A stretch of 64,000 nt of DNA from Roseomonas sp. HF4 (GTDB lineage: Bacteria > Pseudomonadota > Alphaproteobacteria > Acetobacterales > Acetobacteraceae), in contig NZ_STGD01000013.1 of assembly GCF_005222755.1 (NCBI RefSeq), positions 1-64,000 on the forward strand, read 5' to 3'. Under the pieces are notes generated by a model, which was given only the letters and a program-made list of their open reading frames with translations, was not told the DNA's origin and searched no databases. Positions 22,431-30,448 of this stretch are shown here, piece after piece (the stretch's first letter is position 1; each line of letters opens with the position of its first letter). Position numbers and translations under genes: made by a program.

Positions 22431-24092
22431 ATGATCACCCGTCGCGACCTACTCGCCGCCGGTGCGGCGCTCGCCGCGCTGCCCGCGCGCGCGCAGCAGG
22501 CCCCCAGCCAGTCCGACCTGCTGCGCTTCGACCCGCTCGGCCAGGTGACGCTGATCCACATCACCGACATCCACGGCCAGCTGATGCCGATGCTGTTCCG
22601 CGAGGCCTCGACCAACCTCGGCGTCGGAGAGGCGCGCGGCCAGCCGCCGCACATCACCGGCGAGGCCTTCCTGCGCGCCTTTGGCCTGCCACGCGGCGGC
22701 GCGCTGTCGCACGCGCTGACCGACGTGGACTACGTCGACCTCGCGCGCCGCTTCGGCCCGATGGGCGGGGCCGACCGCATCGCGACCATCGTGAAGGCGA
22801 TCAAGGCGGAGCGGCCGGGCCGTACCATTCTGCTCGATGGCGGCGACACCTGGCAGGGCGCCTGGACGAACTTGCAGACCAAGGGCGCCGACATGGTCGC
22901 CTTCCAGACGGCGCTTGGCGTCGAGGCGATGGTCGGGCACTGGGAATTCACCTACGGCGCCGACCGCGTGAAGGAACTGGCGGGCGAACTCGGCTTCCCC
23001 TTCCTCGGCGGCAACATCCAGGACACCGAGTGGAACGAGGACGTCTTCCCCGCCGAGGCGGTGTTCGAACGCGGCGGCGTGAAGGTCGCAGTGATCGGCC
23101 AGGCCTTCCCCTACACGCCGATCGCCAATCCGCGCTGGATGTTCCCGGACTGGGAATTCGGCATCAAGGAGGAGAAGCTGGCCGGCCGCGTGGAAGCGGC
23201 GCGCACCGCCGGCGCGCAGCTGGTCGTGCTGCTGTCGCACAACGGCTTCGACGTGGACCGCAAGATCGCCGCGCGCGTGCCGGGCATCGACGTGATCCTG
23301 ACCGGCCACACGCATGACGCGCTGCCGCGCCCGCTGCAGGTCGGCACCACGCTGCTGATCGCGACCGGCGCCAACGGCAAGTTCGTCAGCCGCCTCGACC
23401 TCGACGTGAAGGATGGCAAGGTCGCCGGCTTCCGCCATGCGCTGATCCCGGTCTTCAGCAACGCGATCGCCCCGGATGCCGAGATGGCCGCCCTGGTGCA
23501 CCGCGTGCGCGAGCCCTACGCCGCCGACCTCGCCCGCGTGGTCGGGCGCACGGAAAGCCTGCTCTGGCGCCGCGGCAACACCGCCGGCACCTGGGACGAC
23601 CTGATCTGCGACGCGCTGCTCGAACAGCGGGAGGCCGAGGTCGCGCTCTCCCCCGGCTTCCGCTGGGGCACAACGCTGCTGCCGGGCACCGACATCACCG
23701 CCGAGGATGTCTGGGCGCAGACCGCCATGACCTACCCCGCCGCCTACCGCATCCCGATGAAGGGGGAGATGCTGAAGGCGGTGCTGGAGGACGTGGCCGA
23801 CAACCTCTTCAACCCCGACCCCTACTACCAGCAGGGCGGCGACATGGTGCGCTCGGGCGGGATCTCCTTCACGCTCGATGTCGCGGCGCCATCGGGCCAG
23901 CGGGTCTCGGCCCTGACACTGCTGCGCACCGGCCAGCCGGTCGAGGCGTCACGCGACTACACCGTTGCCGGCTGGGCGAGCATCAACCAGGCGGTGGAAG
24001 GCCCGCCGATCTGGGACGTGGTGTTCCGCCACCTGGCGAAGGGCCCGGTGCGCGCCGAACCGCGCCGCGACGTCCGCCTGCGCAACGCCTGA
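22431..24092 (+). CDS. soxB: Thiosulfohydrolase SoxB
   Basis: SoxB hydrolyses the sulfate group from SoxY-bound S-thiosulfonate. The 553-residue protein has a twin-arginine signal (TRRDLLAAGAALAALPARA), then the dimanganese metallophosphatase/5'-nucleotidase fold: ITDIHGQLMP, LLDGGDTWQG, the SoxB-specific GHWEFTYG, VLLSHNGFDVD and ILTGHTHDALP. The C-terminal 5'-nucleotidase domain (about 365-553) includes YPAAYRIPMKG and NPDPYYQQGGDMVR. ATG 22431 is chosen for the Tat signal and the GGAGGA upstream. It is separated from soxA by the inverted repeat, so its level may be set independently of soxXYZA. Confidence 0.95.
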   Translation: MITRRDLLAAGAALAALPARAQQAPSQSDLLRFDPLGQVTLIHITDIHGQLMPMLFREASTNLGVGEARGQPPHITGEAFLRAFGLPRGGALSHALTDVDYVDLARRFGPMGGADRIATIVKAIKAERPGRTILLDGGDTWQGAWTNLQTKGADMVAFQTALGVEAMVGHWEFTYGADRVKELAGELGFPFLGGNIQDTEWNEDVFPAEAVFERGGVKVAVIGQAFPYTPIANPRWMFPDWEFGIKEEKLAGRVEAARTAGAQLVVLLSHNGFDVDRKIAARVPGIDVILTGHTHDALPRPLQVGTTLLIATGANGKFVSRLDLDVKDGKVAGFRHALIPVFSNAIAPDAEMAALVHRVREPYAADLARVVGRTESLLWRRGNTAGTWDDLICDALLEQREAEVALSPGFRWGTTLLPGTDITAEDVWAQTAMTYPAAYRIPMKGEMLKAVLEDVADNLFNPDPYYQQGGDMVRSGGISFTLDVAAPSGQRVSALTLLRTGQPVEASRDYTVAGWASINQAVEGPPIWDVVFRHLAKGPVRAEPRRDVRLRNA

Positions 24093-24102
24093 CGGGGCGA
24101 CG

Positions 24103-24837
24103 ATGCAGGTCGGCTACGCGGCGGCGCTGCTCGGGGGCGCCCTGTCCTTCCTGTCGCCCTGCGTGCTGCCGCTGATCATCCCCTATCTCGGCTTCCTCGG
24201 CGGCGTGACGCTGCGCGCCGCGCCCGGCGGGCCGGTGGCGGTGGCGCCCGACCGCGCGCGGGTGATGGTGGCCGCGCTGTTCTTCGTGTTCGGCTTCGCC
24301 ACTGTGTTCACCGCGCTCGGCGCCACCGCGAGCCTGGTGTCACAGCTGTTTTCGGACCACCTCGAGACCGTGGCGGTCTTCGCCGGCCTTGTGCTGATCG
24401 CCTTCGGCCTGCATTTCGCCGGCCTGCTGCGGCTGTCCTTCCTGAACTACGAGAAGCGCTTCCAGGTGGCCGAGCGCCCGGTCTCGCCGCTCGGCGCCTA
24501 TGTGGTGGGGCTCGCCTTCGCCTTCGGCTGGACGCCCTGCGTGGGGCCGGTGCTGGCCGGCATCCTGACCATCGCCGCGGCGGCGGACAGCGCCTGGCAG
24601 GGGGCGGCGCTGCTGTTCGCCTATGCGCTCGGCATCGGCATCCCGTTCCTGCTGGCGGCGGCCTTCGTGACGCCCTTCCTGCGCTTCGTGCAGCGCTTCC
24701 GCCAGCATTTCCGCGCCGTCGAGATCGCCGTGGGCGGATTGCTGGTGGTGACGGGCGTGATGGTGCTGACCGGCACCTTCCAGGAGATCGGCGCCTGGCT
24801 GCTCGAACGCTGGCCGGACCTCGGGCGCTTCGGATGA
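24103..24837 (+). CDS. soxV: CcdA-type cytochrome c biogenesis / thiol transport protein (SoxV)
   Basis: A 244-residue inner-membrane protein with about six hydrophobic segments. The CcdA signature cysteines are seen in FLSPCVLPLIIPYLGFLGG and GWTPCVGPVLAGIL. CcdA/SoxV proteins move reducing equivalents from cytoplasmic thioredoxin to periplasmic thiol proteins; in Sox loci they keep SoxYZ reduced through SoxW. The gene begins 10 bases after soxB and ends facing soxW, 8 bases away on the other strand. Function as SoxV rather than general CcdA is inferred from this context. Confidence 0.85.
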   Translation: MQVGYAAALLGGALSFLSPCVLPLIIPYLGFLGGVTLRAAPGGPVAVAPDRARVMVAALFFVFGFATVFTALGATASLVSQLFSDHLETVAVFAGLVLIAFGLHFAGLLRLSFLNYEKRFQVAERPVSPLGAYVVGLAFAFGWTPCVGPVLAGILTIAAAADSAWQGAALLFAYALGIGIPFLLAAAFVTPFLRFVQRFRQHFRAVEIAVGGLLVVTGVMVLTGTFQEIGAWLLERWPDLGRFG

Positions 24838-24845
24838 GCGCGGCG

Positions 24846-25403
24846 TCAGCCCTGCTGGCGGCGCGACCGCCAGGCCCGGAAGCCGGTGCCGTCGGCGTAG
24901 CCGCGCTCCGCCACGTAGGTGAACAGCGCGAGGAAGTCCGGCTTGGCCATCAGCCCGTGCATGCGCGCGACCTCGATCTCGCGGCCCATGCGCGCCGGCG
25001 CCTGCTCGGGCAGAAAGACGATGGTGGGCGTGAAGGTCACGCGCCAGCGCCGCGCCAGCGCGCGTTCCTCGTGCACCGTGCCGTCGAAATCGGTCACCGG
25101 GCGCGACCCGTGCAGATCGAGTTGCACCACGCGGAAGCGCGGGCGGATGAAGCCCTCGATATCCGGCTGCGCCAGGTGGTCGGTGTGCATCTCCCGGCAA
25201 TAAGGACAGCCGCGCTGGTCGAACAGGACCGCGAGGCGCTGCCCGGCGGCGGTCGCTTCCTCGAGATCCTCGCGCAGGGTGAGGAAGCCCTCGTGGAACC
25301 AGTCCTGGGTGAAGCCGCCCTCGGTGCGCACCGGAGCGGCCCGCGCGGCCCCGGGGGCCAAGGCGAGGCCGGCAAGCACGGCACGGCGGGCGATCCGGGA
25401 CAT
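24846..25403 (-). CDS. soxW: Periplasmic thioredoxin SoxW-like
   Basis: A 185-residue thioredoxin-fold protein with an N-terminal signal peptide (RRAVLAGLALAPGAARA) and active site CPYC in LFDQRGCPYCREMHTDH, plus the cis-Pro region TFTPTIVFL. It resembles SoxW/DsbD-associated thioredoxins that reduce SoxY disulfides or persulfides using electrons from SoxV. It is encoded on the minus strand and meets soxV tail to tail, so it has its own promoter in the 62-base gap shared with the next gene. C-terminal residues end in Arg-rich RAWRSRRQQG. Confidence 0.82.
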   Translation of the reverse strand: MSRIARRAVLAGLALAPGAARAAPVRTEGGFTQDWFHEGFLTLREDLEEATAAGQRLAVLFDQRGCPYCREMHTDHLAQPDIEGFIRPRFRVVQLDLHGSRPVTDFDGTVHEERALARRWRVTFTPTIVFLPEQAPARMGREIEVARMHGLMAKPDFLALFTYVAERGYADGTGFRAWRSRRQQG

Positions 25404-25465
25404 CGGGTGTTCCTCGGGGTATCGTCTGTTGCATCAGCATGTGCGCAGGAAGGCGCGCCGCGTCA

Positions 25466-27007
25466 ATGCGCATGAGGGCGATTCTCGACGCGACCACCAT
25501 CCTGTTCGCGAGCGCGCTTGGGCTGGTGGTGGAGATCGTCGCCGGGCGGCTGCTCGCGCCCTATGTCGGCATGTCGGTCCATACCTGGACGGCGGTGATC
25601 GCGGTGGTGCTGGGCGGGTTTTCCATCGGCCACTGGTGGGGCGGGCGGCTGGCCGGGCCGGAGTGCGACCGCGCACGCGGTCATGCGCGGCTCTCCTGGA
25701 TCCTGGCCGGCTGCGCGGCGGCGTCGCTGGTGGCGGTGCCGGCGCTGCGCCTCGCCGCGCCGTTCCTCGATGCCGAGGGCGTCTCCCCGCTGCTCGCCAT
25801 GCTGGGCTTCGCGCTGGCGGGCTTCCTGGCCCCGAGCCTGCTGGTCGGCGCCGTCTCCCCCATCGTCACCAAGCTCGCGGTGGAGGAGGCCGCGCCGGGG
25901 CAGGTCGGGCGGGTGCTGGGGCGGCTGTTCGCGATCTCGGCGCTGGGGGCGATCGGCGGCACGCTGGCGGCGGGCTTCGTGTTCCTGGCCTGGATCGGGT
26001 CGTCGGGCACCATGCTGGCCTGCGCGGGGTGCTACGCGGCGCTGGCGGCGCTGCACGCGGCGGCGGGGGCGCGGCGGGCGGCGGCGCTTGGCCTCGCGGC
26101 CGCGGCGGTCGCGGTGCCCGCGGGGGCGTTGGCGCTGCCGGCCTATGGGCGCTTCTGCGATGTCGAGAGCGCCTATGCCTGCCTGCGCGTCGTGGATGCC
26201 GAACCGATGATCGGCCGGCCGGCGCGGCTGCTCGTGCTCGACCACCTGGCGCATGGGATGAACTTGCGGGACGAACCCACGACGCTGGTGCAGCCCTATC
26301 TGCATCTGGCGGACGAGCTGATGGTCGCGCGCGGCCTGCCCGAGGCGCCGGCCGCCTTCTTCGCCGGCGGCGGCGCCTTCACCCTGCCGCGGGCCTGGGC
26401 GGCCGAGCATCCGCGCGCGGCCTTGACCGTGGCAGAGATCGACCCGGCGATCGCCGCGCTGGCGCGCCGCGACTTCTGGCTGCGCGACGGCCCGGCGCTG
26501 CGGGTGGTGGCGCGCGACGCCCGCGTGGCGCTGCAGGCGACCCCGCCCGGGCCGCGCTTCGACCTGGTCTTCGCCGATGCCTTCCAGGACCTCGCGATGC
26601 CGGTGCACCTGGTGACGCGCGAATGGCACCGCGCGGTGCGCGACCGGCTGAACCCCGGCGGCGCCTACCTGGTGAACGTGATGGAGGACCGTCGCGCGCC
26701 GCGCTTCCTGCTGGCGCTCGCGCGGACGCTGGCGGAGGATTTCGCCGTCGTCGAGATCTGGGTCGAGGCGACGGCGCAGCCGGCGGGCCGGCGCATCACC
26801 TACCTCGTGCTGGCCTCCGGCACGCCGAGCCCGGCGCCACGGATCACCGCGCGCCGCGGGCCCGAACGGCATTGGGCGCGGCTGCCGCCCGACTACGTCG
26901 CGTCGCGCTGGCGCGCGGCGGATGTGCCGGTGCTGACCGACGACTTCGCGCCGGTCGACCGGCTGATGTCCCACCTCATTCTGTCGCCGGAGGCGAGTGG
27001 ACGATGA
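25466..27007 (+). CDS. Membrane-anchored spermidine-synthase-like protein
   Basis: About 513 residues. The N-terminal 200 residues contain roughly six to seven hydrophobic segments (ILDATTILFASALGLVVEIV, HTWTAVIAVVLGGFSIG and others), and the C-terminal part (about 220-470) is a Rossmann methyltransferase-like spermidine-synthase domain with AFFAGGGAFTLPRAW, LTVAEIDPAIAALAR and DLVFADAFQDL. This is the fused MFS/SpeE-like architecture; such proteins often lack demonstrated polyamine synthase activity. It overlaps the following DsrE-like gene by 4 bases (ATGA). ATG 25466 follows AGGAAGG; 25472 is an alternative. A role linked to sulfur oxidation is suggested only by location. Confidence 0.7.
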   Translation: MRMRAILDATTILFASALGLVVEIVAGRLLAPYVGMSVHTWTAVIAVVLGGFSIGHWWGGRLAGPECDRARGHARLSWILAGCAAASLVAVPALRLAAPFLDAEGVSPLLAMLGFALAGFLAPSLLVGAVSPIVTKLAVEEAAPGQVGRVLGRLFAISALGAIGGTLAAGFVFLAWIGSSGTMLACAGCYAALAALHAAAGARRAAALGLAAAAVAVPAGALALPAYGRFCDVESAYACLRVVDAEPMIGRPARLLVLDHLAHGMNLRDEPTTLVQPYLHLADELMVARGLPEAPAAFFAGGGAFTLPRAWAAEHPRAALTVAEIDPAIAALARRDFWLRDGPALRVVARDARVALQATPPGPRFDLVFADAFQDLAMPVHLVTREWHRAVRDRLNPGGAYLVNVMEDRRAPRFLLALARTLAEDFAVVEIWVEATAQPAGRRITYLVLASGTPSPAPRITARRGPERHWARLPPDYVASRWRAADVPVLTDDFAPVDRLMSHLILSPEASGR

Positions 27008-27450
27008 CACGACGCACTTTCCTGATCGCCGCCTCGGCCGTCGCACTTGGCGCGGCGGGCGTGCGCGAGACGCCGCTGGCGGACCCCCGGCCGAGCCTCG
27101 AGGCGCCGCGGCGAATCGTGGTGTCGCTGGCGGATTCCGACCCGGCGCGGGCGAACGCGGTGTTCAGCAACATCATCAACGTCCAGTCCTTCTATGGGCA
27201 GGACCTGGTGCGGATCATGGTGGTGGCCTACGGGCCAGGCGTGCGCCACCTGATCGCGGCCGAGACGCAGGTGGCCGAGCGTGTTGCCTCGCTGCGCGCC
27301 TACGACATCGAGTTCGTCGCCTGCGGCGCGACGCTCGACACGCTGGGCCTCGGGCCGGAGACGGTGCTGGACGGCGTCGAGGTGGTGCAGAACGGGCTTC
27401 CGGAGATCGTCGAGCGGACGCTGCAGGGGTGGGTGCATCTTCGGCCCTGA
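27004..27450 (+). CDS. Exported DsrE/DsrF-like family protein
   Basis: A 148-residue protein with a signal sequence (MTRRTFLIAASAVALGAAG) and a DsrE-like alpha/beta core: IVVSLADSDPARANAVFSNI, a middle strand VRIMVVAYGPGVRHL and VEFVACG-type strand IEFVACGATL, where Cys is in the position of the sulfur-binding residue of DsrE/TusD relatives. It then has a short C-terminal helix. DsrE-type proteins bind or relay sulfane sulfur, normally in the cytoplasm; the signal peptide points to the periplasm. It is translationally coupled to the membrane spermidine-synthase-like gene and resembles the second DsrE-like gene at 32510-32971. Confidence 0.65.
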   Translation: MTRRTFLIAASAVALGAAGVRETPLADPRPSLEAPRRIVVSLADSDPARANAVFSNIINVQSFYGQDLVRIMVVAYGPGVRHLIAAETQVAERVASLRAYDIEFVACGATLDTLGLGPETVLDGVEVVQNGLPEIVERTLQGWVHLRP

Positions 27451-27498
27451 GGCCGCGTAGGGCTGCGAGCCGTTGGCCCCCCAAGCCCACGAGACGTC

Positions 27499-27996
27499 CT
27501 AGAACAGGAGGCGGTCCTCCACGGCCGTGATGCCCGCGCGCGCGCAGGCGTCGTCTTCCGCGCCACCGGGCGCGCCCGAGACGCCGACGCCGCCGACGAT
27601 CGAGCCCGCCGATTCGACCGGCACGCCGCCGCCGAGGAAGACGTAGCCCGGCAGGTGGCGGATCGCGCTGTTCAACTGGCCGGCTTGCGTCAGCGCCGAG
27701 AGTTCCTCGGTCGAGGCGCGGAACGACACCGCGGCGCGCGCCTTCGCCACCGCCGTGTCAGGCGTATGGGCGCCTGCCAGGGCGTCGCGCAGGACCACCT
27801 GCGTCACGCCGAAGCGGTCCACCACCGAGACCGCCACCTGGAAGCCGCGGTCGCGACAGGCGCGCAGCGTTGCCTGGGCGAGGTCGAGCGCGAGCGCCGG
27901 CGCCATGACGCGGAAATTCGTGAACTCCTCGGCGCGCGGCGACGTGCTGGCGAGCGTTGCGGCCGCGAGCGCGGCCGCGAGCATGGATGCCTTCAT
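27499..27996 (-). CDS. HbpS/GlcG family periplasmic protein
   Basis: A 165-residue precursor with a signal peptide (MLAAALAAATLASTSPRA) and the HbpS-like/GlcG fold: GFQVAVSVVDRFGVTQVVLRD, HTPDTAVAKARAAVSFR and the C-terminal Gly-rich GSIVGGVGVSGAPGGAEDD. Members bind haem or small ligands or act in redox sensing; a sox-linked function is inferred from position. The start was set at the ATG at 27996, which overlaps the stop of the upstream soxS-like gene (ATGA), so the two are coupled on the minus strand. Confidence 0.78.
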   Translation of the reverse strand: MKASMLAAALAAATLASTSPRAEEFTNFRVMAPALALDLAQATLRACRDRGFQVAVSVVDRFGVTQVVLRDALAGAHTPDTAVAKARAAVSFRASTEELSALTQAGQLNSAIRHLPGYVFLGGGVPVESAGSIVGGVGVSGAPGGAEDDACARAGITAVEDRLLF

Positions 27997-28373
27997 GGCT
28001 GGCTCTCCTGTCTGGTGTCGGAAGGAAGCCTGGCGAGCAGCGCCTCGGCCTGCTGCCAGAAGAACAGATCGGCCTGGTAGCCGATGATGCGGCCGACCTC
28101 GCGCCCGTCGGCGACCAGGACGAAGGTCGGCGTGAAGCGCCAGTTCGCGATGTGCCGCAGGTCCGCGGGTAGCCCTCGCGCCACGTCCACGCGGCGCAGC
28201 GGCGCACGCCGGCCGAGGTCCGACTGGTTCCACGACGTTTCTCCGACCTCCCGCAGCCATCGTCGGCACCAGGGGCAGTCGTGCCGCTCGAGCAGCACGA
28301 GCGACACCTCCTCCGCCGCGGCGCGCGCCGCCGGCAGCGTCAGGCCCGCAGCGAGAAGGAGGCGTCGGTGCAT
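27993..28373 (-). CDS. soxS: Periplasmic thioredoxin SoxS-like
   Basis: A 126-residue precursor with signal peptide (MHRRLLLAAGLTLPAARA) and a thioredoxin-like site CPWC in LLERHDCPWCRRWLREVGE, then RFTPTFVLVADGREVGRIIGY. SoxS proteins keep SoxYZ active by reducing it. It is co-oriented and coupled with the HbpS-like gene and faces away from soxEF. The start at 28373 is chosen because it begins the signal peptide; longer in-frame starts add non-hydrophobic sequence. Confidence 0.75.
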   Translation of the reverse strand: MHRRLLLAAGLTLPAARAAAEEVSLVLLERHDCPWCRRWLREVGETSWNQSDLGRRAPLRRVDVARGLPADLRHIANWRFTPTFVLVADGREVGRIIGYQADLFFWQQAEALLARLPSDTRQESQP

Positions 28374-28378
28374 CGCTG

Positions 28379-28693
28379 CTACGGTTCGCCCGTCGGCTGG
28401 CGGCGGTATGCGGCCGGGCCATTCAACGGCCGCCGGTTGCGCAGCCACGCACGCGTTACCGAGCACTCCGGCACCGCGGCCCTGCGATCCGTCAGGCGAG
28501 CGCGCGGCGTCGCTTCGCTCCAGGCCAGGCCGTCGCTCGCCCTGGCCCGCATCGGCGCCGAATGGCGGGCGCCCTCGATGCCGCCTGCGCGGCGTCGGTC
28601 GAAGCCTCGCCGCCCGGCCGTGGCGTCCTGACCCGTAGCCGCGCCGGTCGGCGCGGGGATGGAACGCGCGGCCGGATCGTCTCGGTCAGGCAT
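28379..28693 (-). CDS. Small hypothetical protein upstream of soxS
   Basis: A possible 104-residue protein that I do not recognise. It is Arg/Ala/Pro-rich with no signal peptide or membrane segment, ending in RNRRPLNGPAAYRRQPTGE. Support comes from a good ribosome site (GGAGG, 7 bases before the ATG on the minus strand), its placement 5 bases ahead of soxS in the same direction, and G/C-rich third codon positions. Against it, high-G+C DNA often gives open frames of this size. It is not a member of the ArsR-type SoxR family that often sits here. Confidence 0.4.
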   Translation of the reverse strand: MPDRDDPAARSIPAPTGAATGQDATAGRRGFDRRRAGGIEGARHSAPMRARASDGLAWSEATPRARLTDRRAAVPECSVTRAWLRNRRPLNGPAAYRRQPTGEP

Positions 28694-28756
28694 TGCGTTT
28701 CCTCCATTTCACCTGTGCGCGAGCGCGAAGGTCTGGACGGGCGCCCGCACATTCCA

Positions 28757-28770
28757 TTAGGGTTACCTAA
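28757..28770. promoter_or_regulatory. Candidate operator, inverted repeat TTAGG-N4-CCTAA
   Basis: TTAGG-GTTA-CCTAA is a perfect five-base inverted repeat in the 114-base divergent region between the small gene upstream of soxS and soxE. It is the only A/T-rich patch there. Its position 37 bases before the soxE start would suit a regulator acting on one or both promoters. No regulator gene is encoded nearby in the Sox region. A single copy was seen. Confidence 0.3.
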
Positions 28771-28807
28771 AATACCGTGCCCGGCAAGTCCGGGGGAGGA
28801 GAAAATC

Positions 28808-29107
28808 GTGTCCATGAAGGTTCCGATGGCTCTGTCCTGCCTGCTGTTTGCCGCCGCACCGGCGCTCGCACAGGCGCCGGATCCCGTGGTCCTCGCAGGC
28901 GCCTGTCAGGGGTGCCACGGAATTGCTGGGCAGGGCGGCCACGGCATTCCGCAGATCAAGGATGCCCACGGGCGCGCCGAATTCGTCTCGCTGATGCAGG
29001 CGTTCCGCACCAACCAGCGCGAGGCGACGGTCATGGGGCGCATCGCCCGTGGCTACACGGACGAACAGGTCGCCGTCCTCGCAGCCCACTACGCCCGCGC
29101 GCAGTGA
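28808..29107 (+). CDS. soxE: Sulfide dehydrogenase c-type cytochrome subunit (SoxE/FccA-like)
   Basis: A 99-residue precursor with a signal peptide (LSCLLFAAAPALAQ) and one haem motif CQGCH, followed by GQGGHGIPQIKD and ATVMGRIARGYTDEQVAVLAAHY, where the Met is a likely axial ligand. It is a class I cytochrome c of the flavocytochrome c sulfide dehydrogenase type and lies 14 bases upstream of its flavoprotein partner. GTG 28808 is preferred because GGAGGA is spaced 6-7 bases upstream; ATG 28814 is the alternative and changes only two residues. Confidence 0.85.
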   Translation: MSMKVPMALSCLLFAAAPALAQAPDPVVLAGACQGCHGIAGQGGHGIPQIKDAHGRAEFVSLMQAFRTNQREATVMGRIARGYTDEQVAVLAAHYARAQ

Positions 29108-29121
29108 GAAGGAGGCACGCC

Positions 29122-30417
29122 ATGAGCCTGCAACGCCGCGCCCTTCTGGCCATCGCGTCCAACCTGCCGCTCGGGCTTGCCGCGCCGCGCCTCGCGCGGG
29201 CGCAGGCGGGCGCGGGCCGCGTCGTCATCATCGGCGGCGGCTTCGGCGGCGCCTCCGCCGCGCGCTTCGCCCGCGACCACTTCCCCGCGCTCGAGGTCAC
29301 GCTCATCGAGCGGAACCGCACCTTCACGACCTGCCCCTATGGCAACCTGGTGCTGGCCGGCCGGCGCGACATCGCGAGCATCACCTTCGGCTATGGGCGC
29401 CTCGCCGCGCGCGGCGTGCGCGTCGTGCACCAGGACGTCGTGGCGGTGGATGCGGCCGCGAAGCGCGTCCGCCTCGCCGACGGCGCCGAGGTGCCCTACG
29501 ACCGCCTGGTCATGTCGCCCGGCATCGACCTGCGCTGGGGCGCGATCGAGGGCTATGACGAGGCCGCCAGCGCGCGCATGCCGCATGGCTGGATACCCTC
29601 GCTGCAGCCGATCACCCTGCTCCGCCGCCAGCTCGAGGAGATGCCCGACGGCGGCACCTTCGTCATGACCATCCCGGGCAACCCGTTCCGCTGCCCGCCC
29701 GGTCCCTACGAACGCATCAGCATGGTCGCGGAGTACCTCAAGCGCGCGAAGCCGCGCAGCAGGATCATCGCGCTCGACGCCAAGGACGGCTTCTCCAAGC
29801 AGCCGCTGTTCGTGGATGCCTGGGCGGAACTCTATCCCGGCATCATCCAGTGGCGCGGCGCCTCGAACGACGGGCGCGTGATGCGTGTCGATCCCGCCGC
29901 GATGGAGGTCGAGACCGAGTTCGGCGAGAAGGTGAAGGGCAGCGTCGTCAACGTCATCCCGCCGCAGATGGCGGCGAGGATCGCGCGCGATGCCGGCCTC
30001 GCCGACCGGTCGGGCTGGTGCCCGGTCAAGCCCGCCACCTTCGAGAGCGCTCAGGTCGAGGGCATCTGGGTCCTGGGCGACGCGACCATCGCCGCGCCGA
30101 TGCCGAAGTCGGGCTTCGCGGCCTCCTCGCAGGGCAAGCACGCGATCGCCTGCATCGCGGCGTCGCTCGCGGGCCGCGCGCCGCCGCCCGCGACCTTCTT
30201 CAACACCTGCTACAGCCATGTCGCGCCCGACTACGGCATCTCTGTCGTGGGGGTCTACCGCGCCAGCACGACCGCGCTGACCGAGGTGGAGGGTTCGGGC
30301 GGCATCAGCCCGCGCAACGCGACCATGACGTCCGAGCGACGCGCGCAGCACCGCCAGCTCGAGGCGCTCTACGCGGACGGCTGGTACGAGAGCATCACCA
30401 ACGAGATGTTTGGCTAG
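29122..30417 (+). CDS. soxF: Sulfide dehydrogenase flavoprotein subunit (SoxF/FccB)
   Basis: A 431-residue FAD enzyme with a signal region (QRRALLAIASNLPLGLAAP), dinucleotide-binding motif RVVIIGGGFGGASAARFA, the FccB pattern TFTTCPYGNLVLAG and GNPFRCPPGPYERISM, whose cysteines match the redox-active disulfide pair of flavocytochrome c, and VLGDATIAAPMPKSGFAASS near the C-terminus. It passes electrons from sulfide, or in Sox systems supports SoxYZ reactivation, to the adjacent cytochrome. AAGGAGG precedes the ATG. It is followed 31 bases later by soxC. Confidence 0.92.
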   Translation: MSLQRRALLAIASNLPLGLAAPRLARAQAGAGRVVIIGGGFGGASAARFARDHFPALEVTLIERNRTFTTCPYGNLVLAGRRDIASITFGYGRLAARGVRVVHQDVVAVDAAAKRVRLADGAEVPYDRLVMSPGIDLRWGAIEGYDEAASARMPHGWIPSLQPITLLRRQLEEMPDGGTFVMTIPGNPFRCPPGPYERISMVAEYLKRAKPRSRIIALDAKDGFSKQPLFVDAWAELYPGIIQWRGASNDGRVMRVDPAAMEVETEFGEKVKGSVVNVIPPQMAARIARDAGLADRSGWCPVKPATFESAQVEGIWVLGDATIAAPMPKSGFAASSQGKHAIACIAASLAGRAPPPATFFNTCYSHVAPDYGISVVGVYRASTTALTEVEGSGGISPRNATMTSERRAQHRQLEALYADGWYESITNEMFG

Positions 30418-30448
30418 CCACTGCCGGCCACTTCCGGAGGGAGGACGA

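Noticed and set aside
28374-28807. A SoxR (ArsR-type) regulator upstream of soxS
   Set aside because: No winged-helix motif or metal/thiol Cys pair is found in any frame; only an unassigned 104-residue frame is present.
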